Source of the DNA: DATKEH01 sp035546355 | GTDB taxonomy: Bacteria > Acidobacteriota > Thermoanaerobaculia > Multivoradales > JAIOJS01 | Length of the DNA: 6,435 nt | Reading direction: 5' to 3' | Assembly: GCA_035546355.1 (NCBI GenBank) | Contig: DATKEH010000432.1 | Location: 1 to 6,435 of the forward strand | In this document: positions 1-6,200 of the stretch, one piece after another | Position numbering within the stretch: position 1 is the first letter of the stretch | Layout of the letters: the number at the start of each line of letters is the position of its first letter | The notes under the pieces: generated by a model | Database searches by the model: none | Seen by the model: only the letters and a program-made list of their open reading frames with translations | Told to the model about the DNA's origin: nothing | Program-made: the position numbers and the translations under genes

Positions 1-410
1 CGGGCGAAGGAGCGGCCCTGGTTGATGGCGCACAGGTCGCAGGGGATCTCGCCCTGGCAGATGAAGGTCGAGGTCTCGACGCGGTCGCGGATCTCGGTCA
101 GCTCGCCGCTGGCCAGCCCGGTGCTGGCGCGCTCGTGGACCGAGGGGCTGAAGTCGCCTTCGGCCAGGGCCCGGGCCACCGACAGCTGGAGGCCGGCTTC
201 GGCTCCGTAGAAGGTCTTTTCCATGGTCCGCTCCTGGCCGCCCGAGACCACCTCGGCCTGGGTGACGAGCACCAGAGAGACGCCGAGGATGGTGAGCACC
301 GCGAGGACCGCCACGGCGATGACGTAGGCCATTCCGGATTCGGCGCTGGACCGCTCGCCGGGACGGGCGCTGGTGGAGGAGGCGGCGGGGTGGGGGCGCG
401 ATTCCGGCAT
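1..410 (-). CDS. pilX: Type IV pilus minor pilin PilX, N-terminal part (cut by the window edge)
   Basis: This is the 5' part of a PilX-type minor pilin; 136 complete codons are visible and no stop is reached before the left edge. PilX-family proteins are inner-membrane prepilins that join PilV, PilW and FimT/FimU to prime pilus assembly and sit at the tip with PilY1. A hydrophilic leader ends in E24-S25-G26, the predicted prepilin peptidase site. A hydrophobic helix follows (about residues 27-50, starting MAYVIAVAVLAVLTILGVSL), then the typical FYGAEAGLQLSVARAL stretch (67-82) of the PilX N-terminal domain. The +5 residue of the mature protein is Ile31 rather than Glu, as in GspK, which also lacks Glu5. 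Cys118, Cys124 and Cys127 form a C-x5-C-x2-C cluster. The ATG shares its A with the TGA of pilW, and GAGGAA lies 6 bases upstream. A GspK-like protein is the alternative, but the PilW-type neighbour favours PilX. Confidence 0.85.
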   Translation of the reverse strand, partial: MPESRPHPAASSTSARPGERSSAESGMAYVIAVAVLAVLTILGVSLVLVTQAEVVSGGQERTMEKTFYGAEAGLQLSVARALAEGDFSPSVHERASTGLASGELTEIRDRVETSTFICQGEIPCDLCAINQGRSFA

Positions 411-1651
411 CACAGGTTCCTCAGGTCGACGACGCCCTGCAGCAGCCAGCGTCGGTGGGAGCGGGCCCGCACCTCGCCCGCGGTCGTCGGGGTGGTCTCG
501 TCGTAGGGGTGGTTCTCGACGGCGTCGATGGGCGCCGATACGTGGAGCCTCTGGGGGGTCGGCGTCTGGCCGAGAAGGCTCAGCCGCAGCAGCCGCAGCG
601 GCGAGCTGTCCCAGGCCAGGGTGAGATCGTCGTCCGGGTGGCTGAACTGCCACTCGTCGTCGTCGCTCGCCAGCGGCACGCCGTCGGCGTCCTCCTCGTC
701 GATCTCGCCGTCCCCGTCGAGGTCGATTCCCAGCGCGACCTGCAGGTCGAGCACGTGGTCGGCGAGCGCCACCGAGCCCGCGGCGGAGGGGTGGAAGGTG
801 TCCGTCCCCGGGACCATGCGGACGCGGGAGAGCCGGGGGCGAGGCGGGGTCGAAGCGTCGCCGAGGACCGAGTACTCGTCGCGAACGAAGTAGCGATACT
901 CCTCGATCAAGCTGACGTAGAGCACCCGCGTGAGGCCGGGGGGGAAGGTACCTCCCGCCGACAGGCCGAGATAGGCCGCCGCGCGCTCGCCCGCGGAGTC
1001 GCTGATGTTGAGGGTCAGCGTCGCGCGCTCGACCATGACGTCGTCGTTGCCCTCCACCAGCGGCACCTCGCTGAACGTGAGGTCGGCCAGCTCGACCACC
1101 GCGTAGACGTCGTCGCTCTGCCGGCTGACCAGCAGGATCGCCTCGGGCCGCACGGTTCCCAGGTCGGCGTCGACCAGGGATCTGAGGGCGTCGATCGGTT
1201 GCGAGTACCCCGCCCGGGTCGTGCTGTCGATCACCAGTTGCGCCGTGTCGCCGTCGATCTCGAACGTCGTCGGGTCGGCGGCATCGACGCGGTAGATCGG
1301 GGAGGAGAAGGACCCTCTGAGGCTGAGGACGTCGGTCCCCTCGACCACCGCCTCGCCGGCGATCTCGGTGTCGGCGGGCACGTTCTGGGCGACCTCCAGG
1401 GCGACCGCCCGCGGCAGCCCGCCGCGCCCGGTGCCGCGCACCATGCGCGCCACGTCCCGCAGGCTCACCCGCAGCGACTGCTGGAGCTCGGTGACCGCCA
1501 GCTGCGACCGCGCCAGGATCGCGTTGGCCTGGAAGGCCTCGAGCAGGAGGACGCCGACCGCGACCGTCAGGGTCAGGGCGATGAGCAGCTCGAGCAGGGT
1601 GAACCCGGCCTGCCCGTCGCCCCGGCCCGCGGCTCGCGCCCTCTCCTCCAT
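410..1651 (-). CDS. pilW: Type IV pilus minor pilin PilW
   Basis: The product is a 413-residue PilW-family minor pilin, an inner-membrane prepilin that enters the pilus priming/tip complex. The leader ends at Gly16; the mature protein starts FTLLE, with Glu21 at +5, followed by a hydrophobic helix to about residue 40. The next segment (50-80, including ELQQSLRVSLRDVARMVRG) is the amphipathic alpha-1 continuation typical of PilW. The rest is a beta-rich head, and the C-terminus (401-413, ending VVDLRNL) is a PilW hallmark. Residues 302-321 contain DLQVALGIDLDGDGEIDEED, with an EF-hand-like loop (Asp310, Asp312, Asp314, Gly315, Ile317, Asp321). The reading frame stays open upstream to about 1909, but that part is pilV in another frame. 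The chosen ATG overlaps the pilV TGA as TGATG and has GAGGAG 6 bases upstream. PilW corresponds to GspJ in type II secretion; the C-terminus and the PilX-type neighbour argue for a pilus. Confidence 0.9.
   Translation of the reverse strand: MEERARAAGRGDGQAGFTLLELLIALTLTVAVGVLLLEAFQANAILARSQLAVTELQQSLRVSLRDVARMVRGTGRGGLPRAVALEVAQNVPADTEIAGEAVVEGTDVLSLRGSFSSPIYRVDAADPTTFEIDGDTAQLVIDSTTRAGYSQPIDALRSLVDADLGTVRPEAILLVSRQSDDVYAVVELADLTFSEVPLVEGNDDVMVERATLTLNISDSAGERAAAYLGLSAGGTFPPGLTRVLYVSLIEEYRYFVRDEYSVLGDASTPPRPRLSRVRMVPGTDTFHPSAAGSVALADHVLDLQVALGIDLDGDGEIDEEDADGVPLASDDDEWQFSHPDDDLTLAWDSSPLRLLRLSLLGQTPTPQRLHVSAPIDAVENHPYDETTPTTAGEVRARSHRRWLLQGVVDLRNL
417..422 (-). promoter_or_regulatory. Ribosome binding site of pilX
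   Basis: GAGGAA on the minus strand lies 6 bases before the pilX ATG (410-408), inside the last codons of pilW. It supports the start that gives the TGATG stop/start overlap. Confidence 0.7.
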
Positions 1652-2244
1652 CAGCTGCTCCTCAGGGAGCGCAGGGTGACGACCTTGCGCTTGATCAACC
1701 GGCTGAACGGCGCGTCGGGGGCGCTCTCGACCCGCACCTCGATCTCCTTGAGGTGGACCCGCGCCGGCGGCGTGCCTCCGGGCAGCGCCTCGCCGTCCTC
1801 GAGCTCCAGGTCGCCGTCGCCGATCGCGTCGACGCCGAACTGGCGGACCCGGGTGGTCCGGCGGTAGAGGGGGGTCTCTCCCGCGGGGAAGTCGGCGGAG
1901 GCGATCCACCGCCGCTCGCCGTCCGACCAGAGGTCTTCCGCCAACAGCTCGCTGTCGCCGTCGGGGACCGCCAGCCGGTCGCCGTCGAACGGCGCCTGCA
2001 GCAGCGCTTCGAGGTGCTGCCGGGCCTCGTTGGTGACCTCGGTCAGCTGCCTGCCCTGGGCGTTGTTGCCCAGCGATTGGGTGAACAGGGGGAGGATGCC
2101 GACCAGGATGAAGAGCAGGAGGGTCATGGCGATCAGCACCTCGACCAGCGACAGCCCGCTCTCGCTTGGCCGAGACTGCCGGCGGCGGGCCGGCGACGGT
2201 CGGCGCCTAGCGCCGGGCGCTGCCCTCGGCGCCTTCAGTACCAC
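1651..2244 (-). CDS. pilV: Type IV pilus modification/minor pilin PilV
   Basis: This 197-residue prepilin belongs to the PilV (GspI-like) family, a subunit of the minor pilin priming complex in the inner membrane and at the pilus tip. An Arg/Pro-rich, strongly basic leader of 30 residues ends S29-G30. The mature protein starts LSLVEVLIAM with Glu35 at +5, followed by a hydrophobic helix to about residue 52 and an amphipathic helix (LTEVTNEARQHLEALLQAPF, 67-86) characteristic of PilV. The C-terminus is basic and strand-like (FSRLIKRKVVTLRSL, 180-194). The head carries acidic loops near 94-104 and 139-152. The start is taken as GTG at 2244-2242 because GGAGG lies 9 bases upstream; it overlaps the end of the fimT-like gene by 10 bases. 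The frame is open upstream to 3099, but that part is Arg/Gly-rich out-of-frame sequence over fimT. No other in-frame start has comparable ribosome binding site support. Confidence 0.88.
   Translation of the reverse strand: MVLKAPRAAPGARRRPSPARRRQSRPSESGLSLVEVLIAMTLLLFILVGILPLFTQSLGNNAQGRQLTEVTNEARQHLEALLQAPFDGDRLAVPDGDSELLAEDLWSDGERRWIASADFPAGETPLYRRTTRVRQFGVDAIGDGDLELEDGEALPGGTPPARVHLKEIEVRVESAPDAPFSRLIKRKVVTLRSLRSS
1658..1663 (-). promoter_or_regulatory. Ribosome binding site of pilW
   Basis: GAGGAG on the minus strand lies 6 bases before the ATG at 1651-1649, within the 3' end of pilV. It selects this start over upstream in-frame codons and puts the class III signal at residues 16-21. Confidence 0.8.
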
Positions 2245-2894
2245 TGCCAGGTACCTCCGCCCGCGGAGTAGAAGCCGGTGCCGGATGGGCCGTCGTAGAC
2301 GTACTTGCGCACCTCGACCCGGGCGGTGGCCTGGGGCTCGACGCGGATCTCGAAGGCGTTCCTCCGCGGCTGCCGCCGGTCGGCGATGCGGAAGGCCCCC
2401 GGGTCGCGCACCGAACCGTCCGCCTCGAAGACCGCGGCCCTGGCCGGGCTGCCGCCGACGGCGGTGAAGCCGTCCACCGATCCCGCGGGGTCGGCGTCCG
2501 ACCCCGGCGCCCCGGTGGGGCCCATGAGGAGCAGGTCGCGGTGCGCGGCGGTGGCGCCGCTCAGCACCCACAGCAGGTCCTCTCCCGGGTCGAAGGTCAG
2601 GTCCTCGTCGTCGTCGACGAACGCGTACAGGCTCTGGCGCAGGTAGTCGGGACGCGCCACCACCGCCCGGCCGAGCTTCATCGCCTCGAGGCGGGCGACC
2701 AGCAGGTGGCGGGCCATCTCCTCGGCGCGCCCACGCGCCTTGGCGTGGTAGATCTGGTTGATCAGCGCCGGCCAGGTCAGGAGCGCCGCGATCAACAGGA
2801 TCGCCAGGACCAAGATGAGCTCGACGAGGGTCAGCCCGCGGTCGCCGCGGCATGGCGCGGTGCAAGAGGTCATTCGCTGTCGTTCGCGCGCCAC
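2235..2894 (-). CDS. fimT: Minor pilin of the GspH/FimT family (FimT/FimU-like)
   Basis: The product is a 219-residue prepilin of the GspH/FimT type, first gene of the minor pilin operon. In type IVa pili this subunit links the PilV-PilW-PilX tip complex to the major pilin. The leader ends D18-R19-G20; the mature protein starts LTLVE with Glu25 at +5, then a hydrophobic helix to about residue 43 and the conserved AKARGRAEEMARHLLVARLE segment (51-70). Residues 89-109 contain FVDDDEDLTFDPGEDLLW, an EF-hand-like acidic loop (Asp94, Asp96, Asp98, Asp102, Glu105). The C-terminus (RVEVRKYVYDG, 192-202, then an aromatic tail) fits a GspH/FimT head. The start is GTG at 2894, with GAGG 4 bases upstream (slightly short). 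An ATG at 2873 would give a 13-residue leader but has no clear ribosome binding site. The two leader cysteines (Cys11, Cys15) would be removed by cleavage. The symbol is by family; fimU is equally possible. Confidence 0.85.
   Translation of the reverse strand: MARERQRMTSCTAPCRGDRGLTLVELILVLAILLIAALLTWPALINQIYHAKARGRAEEMARHLLVARLEAMKLGRAVVARPDYLRQSLYAFVDDDEDLTFDPGEDLLWVLSGATAAHRDLLLMGPTGAPGSDADPAGSVDGFTAVGGSPARAAVFEADGSVRDPGAFRIADRRQPRRNAFEIRVEPQATARVEVRKYVYDGPSGTGFYSAGGGTWQWY
2254..2258 (-). promoter_or_regulatory. Ribosome binding site that fixes the pilV GTG start
   Basis: GGAGG on the minus strand with a 9-base spacer to GTG (2244-2242), located inside the last codons of the fimT-like gene. 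It is the strongest Shine-Dalgarno match near the possible starts and argues for a GTG start and a 10-base gene overlap. Confidence 0.75.
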
Positions 2895-2898
2895 GAAA

Positions 2899-2902
2899 CC
2901 TC
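2899..2902 (-). promoter_or_regulatory. Possible ribosome binding site of the fimT-like gene
   Basis: GAGG on the minus strand sits 4 bases before the GTG at 2894-2892, a rather short spacer. The alternative ATG at 2873 has no purine-rich stretch at the right distance, so GTG is preferred with moderate confidence. Confidence 0.5.
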
Positions 2903-2985
2903 GTTTCCCCGATGCAGCGACTTATCGGCCCGCGCCCGCCCGGCTCGTCCCGGGGCAGTCGTGGACGGAAGCGCTCCAGAGTAGA

Positions 2986-3005
2986 TCCCGGCAGGCTCGC
3001 CGGGA
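2986..3005 (-). other. 7-bp hairpin in the predicted pilin-operon leader
   Basis: Minus-strand TCCCGGC-GAGCCT-GCCGGGA forms a perfect 7-bp stem with a 6-base loop, about 90 bases before the fimT-like start. No T-run follows it, so it is not an obvious intrinsic terminator. It could stabilise the leader or take part in control, but a role is inference. Confidence 0.5.
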
Positions 3006-3024
3006 CGCTGTCGGGCTTCGCCGC

Positions 3025-3040
3025 TGTGAACTGTATCACA
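3025..3040. promoter_or_regulatory. CRP-family binding site (TGTGA-N6-TCACA)
   Basis: The plus strand reads TGTGAACTGTATCACA, a perfect 5+5 palindrome with a 6-base spacer. This is the core consensus for CRP/Vfr-type regulators. It lies 131 bases upstream of the fimT-like start and at about +45 to +60 relative to the predicted sigma-54 start. It could repress that promoter as a roadblock, or activate a second promoter further downstream. A weak -10-like TCTACT at 2985-2980 would place the site near -60, but no good -35 is seen. CRP homologues (Vfr) are known to control type IV pili in Pseudomonas. Which regulator binds here is inference. Confidence 0.6.
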
Positions 3041-3094
3041 CTGCCGCGCCTACGTCGCCCCATCAGCCGATTCCTACAGTGCGCCAGCACAATA

Positions 3095-3110
3095 AGCAAC
3101 GCTCGTGCCG
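3095..3110 (-). promoter_or_regulatory. Sigma-54 (RpoN) promoter of the minor pilin operon
   Basis: The minus strand reads CGGCACG-AGCG-TTGCT. Against the consensus TGGCACG-N4-TTGCW only the first T differs. The invariant GG (3109-3108) and GC (3097-3096) are 10 bases apart, the required spacing. Transcription would begin near 3084 and run into the fimT-like gene. Sigma-54 with the PilS/PilR two-component system drives pilin genes in several bacteria (for example pilA of Pseudomonas), which makes the placement functionally sensible. An enhancer-binding protein would be needed; none is encoded in the window. Confidence 0.72.
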
Positions 3111-3124
3111 GCCTCCAAGGACAT

Positions 3125-3161
3125 GTTTCAACCTCTATGTCGAGAACCCTTTACGAGAAAC
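3125..3161 (-). promoter_or_regulatory. Candidate activator site upstream of the sigma-54 promoter
   Basis: This segment starts GTTTC and ends GAAAC on the minus strand (a 5+5 inverted pair 27 bases apart). Inside it TTCTCG occurs twice with a 13-base period. It lies at roughly -41 to -77 from the predicted start, in a less GC-rich stretch. It could be a site for an enhancer-binding protein or an UP-like element; the evidence is only the position and the imperfect symmetry. Confidence 0.25.
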
Positions 3162-3253
3162 CTCGCGGTCGGTGGCCGAGCCGGTGAAGAGGCCTTTTGT
3201 AACCTTCGGTAGCAGGATCGCCGCGGCCGGGAGGGGTTCCGCTCACGGGTCCA

Positions 3254-3280
3254 GGCCCGGAGGGAAGGGGCTCCGGGGCC
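3254..3280 (-). terminator. GC-rich hairpin after the synthase-like gene, weak terminator candidate
   Basis: Four bases after the TGA of the large gene, the minus strand forms GGCCCCGGAG-CCCCTTCC-CTCCGGGCC: a 9-bp stem with one bulged C and an 8-base loop. No T-tract follows (the next bases are TGGACCCG), so intrinsic termination is uncertain. It may protect the 3' end or act with Rho. Its position between two functionally unrelated transcription units makes an end-of-transcript role plausible. Confidence 0.4.
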
Positions 3281-3284
3281 GTCC

Positions 3285-6200
3285 TCAGCGCACCAGCTCG
3301 TCCAGCGCCACCGGCTGCGCGGCGAGGAAGCGAGCGAGGTCGCGCTGGGCGCGCCCGGCGAGGGGGGAGCCGCCGCGGCGGTAGCAGTCGCGACGCCCGC
3401 GCAGCACCGGCTCGACCCAGGGCACGGAGCGCTCCAGGGGCGCGAACGCCTCGGCGCAGCGCTCGGCGAGAGGGGGCGACAGCGACAGCAGGGCGCGGGT
3501 GGCGAGGCGCAGGTCGTCGAACATCCGCACCGCGAAGGGCTCGGCGAGGGCGTCGTAGAGGGACGCCGCCAGCGCCGGGTCGCGCCGCGCCACCTCCTGC
3601 ACCAGGGCCAGCGCGCGCTGCATCAGGGGGGGCCAGGGCCAGGGGTCGTGGCGATACCCCCGCAGCGCGTCGCCCAGGCTGCGGGCGGCGCTGGCGAGCT
3701 CCCCGCGCGCCAGGTGCCAGCGGGCGAGCGCGGCGTCCGCCTCGACGGCGTGTCGCGGGCGCAGCGCCGCCGCCAGCTCCGGCACCGCCTCGTCGCCCAC
3801 CGCCGCCAGCGCCTCGGCCACGGCGATCCGGTCGACCACCGCCGGCGGCACCGCCGGCAGCTGCCGCCAGAGCTGCGCCGCCGCCGCCAGCTCCCCCTCC
3901 AGGGAGGCCTGGCGGGCGAGCGCCAGCGTACGCGTCGCACCCTCGCCGTGCGGCACCGGCACGCCGCCGCGAAAGGCCATCTCGCGGGCGCCGATCAGCA
4001 GGTCGACCCGCCGCCAGTCGAGCGTCCCGGACAGCGGCGGGCGGTGCGCGCCGAGGCCCACCGCCGCCCGCCGCAGCTCCTCGACGGCGAACCCGCCGGC
4101 GCGGCCGAGGCTGCGGGCGACGCCGTACTCGATCACCGTGCGGTCGTCGGTATTCTGCGCCGGGGCGGCGGCGGCCAGCGCCGCGGTCAACGCCGGGCCG
4201 CCGACGTAGCCGGCGTAGAAGCCCTCGACGCCGCCGACCCCCCAGGTGTATTCGAGGGCGGAGGCGAACGGCTCGCCGGCGAGCCGCCGCCGCAATCGCC
4301 CGAGATCGTGCTCGAGCGGCGCCGCGGCGGCGACCAGCAGCAGGTCGCCGGCGTGCACCGCCCAGGTCTCGACGTGGGGGAAGACGCCGCCGAGCGTGGC
4401 GTACACCGTCGCCACCGCGGCGGCGTCGATCTCGTAGGCCTGCAGCCACTGCAGGAACAGCCCACCGGGAGCCAGGCGCTCGGCGGCGGCGGCGTACAGC
4501 TCGCGGGTGAAGAGACTGGCGATGCCGGCGCGGTAGGGGTTGGAGGGCTCGGAGAAGATGATGTCGTAGCGCCCCTCGCCGGCGAGCAGGCGCTCGCGGC
4601 CGTCGCCGAGCACCACCGTTACCCGCGGGTGGCGCAGCACGTCGCGGTTGACCGGCGTGCAGGCCGCCGCCACCCGCAGCACCGCCGGCTCGAGCTCCAC
4701 CACCTCGACGCTCTCCATCCCCGCGACCTCGGCCAGCCAGCCGGCGCTGCTGCCGGTCCCCAGGCCGATCACCAGGCCGCGGCGCGGGGCGGGGTGCAGC
4801 GCCGCCCCCACCAGCGTGCTCATCACCTGCGTCGGCGCGTCCATGCGCGCGTGGCCGTCGGTCTTGCCGTTGACGCTGAAGGAGTAGCCGTTGCCGCCCT
4901 TGAGCGCGATGCTGCTCTCGCGGCCGTCGACCTGCCACACCACGCTGCGCTGGTGCAGCGAGCGCTGCTCGCGCAGCGCGTTGGGGGTGGCGGCGAGCTC
5001 GCCGCGCCCGGCGCCGATCTCGCCGTGGCGCCAGTAGGCATCGGGGCCGGGGGCCAGCAGCAGCAGCAGGGAGACGACCGCCAGCCCCGCGGCCGCCGGC
5101 GCCCAGCGCCGCCCCGGCTCGCCGCCCCGCCCGCGCCGCGCCACCCCCAGTGTGACCAGCGCCAGCAGCACCAGGACGACCACCGCCAGCCGCCAGGCGC
5201 CGGGGGCGCCGAGCAGGGGGAGCAGCCCGAAGCCGCCGGCGAGAGCGCCGGCGATGGCGCCCGCCGTGTTGGCGGCGTAGGTGAGCCCGACGTCGCGTCC
5301 GACGCGCTCGCGGCCGGCCCCGGCGAGGGCGACCAGCAGCGGGAACTGATAGCCCGCCACCAGCGCCGCCGGCAGCACCACCAGCGCCGCGATCAGGGCC
5401 CAGCCGGCGGCCAGCCCGGCGAACCCCAGCGCCGCCAGCCCGCGCAGCATCTGCGCCAGCAGCGCCACCCGGAAGCCGAGGGCGAAGGGGAGGGCGAGGG
5501 CGACCGCCTCGAGAGCGCAGGTGGCGGCGAAGCGCTGCGGCGTCGGCCGCCGCCGGCCGCCGCGGGCGTACAGCAGGCCGCCGGCGCCGATGCCCAGCAG
5601 CGCCACCGCCAGGATGATGCCGAAGGTGTAGGTCGAGCCGCCGAGGATCGGCGCCAGGATGCGGTACCACACCAGCTCCATGAGGAAGAAGACGAACCCC
5701 ACCCGGGCCGCCGCCGAGAGCACCCGGCCGCGCGGCGCGGCGGGGCCCGCGGCGGTCGCCGCAGGGGCGATGGACGCGGCGGCCTCCGCCGGGGCGGCGG
5801 TCGCGGCGTGCGAGCGGGCGATGGCGCGCGCCGCCACCGCCACCAGGGCGTTGAGGCAGGCGGCAAGCCACAGGGTGCGGCGCTGCCCGAGGTGCTCGAG
5901 CAACAGGAAGGTGGTGGCCGTCGCCCCCGCCACCGCGCCCAGGGCGTTGGCGGCGTAGAGCAACCCCGCCCAGCGCCGGCCGCGGTCGTCGGCCGGGGTC
6001 GCCGCCCGCACCGCCGCCGGCAGGGTGCCGCCCATCAGCACCGTCGGCAGGCCGAGCACCAGGGCGGCGAGCGCGAGGCGCGCCAGCGTGCCGCCGGCCT
6101 CGCCCAGCCGCGCGCTGCCGCCGAGCCCCAGGTAGAGGCGGGCCACCGCGGCGAGCGCCAGCGGCGACAGCGCCGCCGCCACCGCGATCCCCGCCTCCAG

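Larger units (their letters stand above)
2895..3284. other. Intergenic control region between the synthase-like gene and the pilin operon
   Basis: About 390 bases without a convincing gene. Short frames that cross it lack a ribosome binding site and recognisable protein features. Parts of it, notably 3060-3210, are visibly less GC-rich than the genes on either side, as expected for a promoter region. Read on the minus strand it contains a hairpin just after the upstream stop, an imperfect repeat with inverted ends, a sigma-54-type promoter, a CRP-type palindrome and a leader hairpin, all listed separately. From the predicted transcription start near 3084 the untranslated leader would be about 190 bases, long for a simple leader. 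I compared it with the consensus of the GEMM (c-di-GMP) riboswitch and found no convincing match. Confidence 0.7.

Noticed and set aside
455..1867. Long plus-strand open frame (470 codons) opposite pilW and pilV
   Set aside because: It is antisense to two well-supported pilin genes and has Arg/Gly/Val-rich composition with no recognisable domain. Long antisense frames are common in very GC-rich DNA.
1652..1909. Upstream extension of the pilW frame to 1909
   Set aside because: The extension lies within pilV and is Arg/Pro-rich. The ATG at 1651 with its ribosome binding site and TGATG overlap gives a proper class III signal.
1..2894. Type II secretion pseudopilin operon gspH-gspI-gspJ-gspK
   Set aside because: The proteins are homologous in type, but the VDLRNL C-terminus and DLQVALGID segment of PilW and the PilX N-terminal signature fit type IVa minor pilins better.
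2895..3084. c-di-GMP (GEMM) riboswitch in the pilin leader
   Set aside because: Considered because such riboswitches precede pilus genes in some deltaproteobacteria, but the conserved GEMM blocks (for example GGGCAAA and GCAAAGCC) are not present in order.
2245..3099. Upstream extension of the pilV frame to 3099
   Set aside because: It overlaps the whole fimT-like gene out of frame and crosses the promoter region. The GTG at 2244 has a strong ribosome binding site and gives a normal PilV length.
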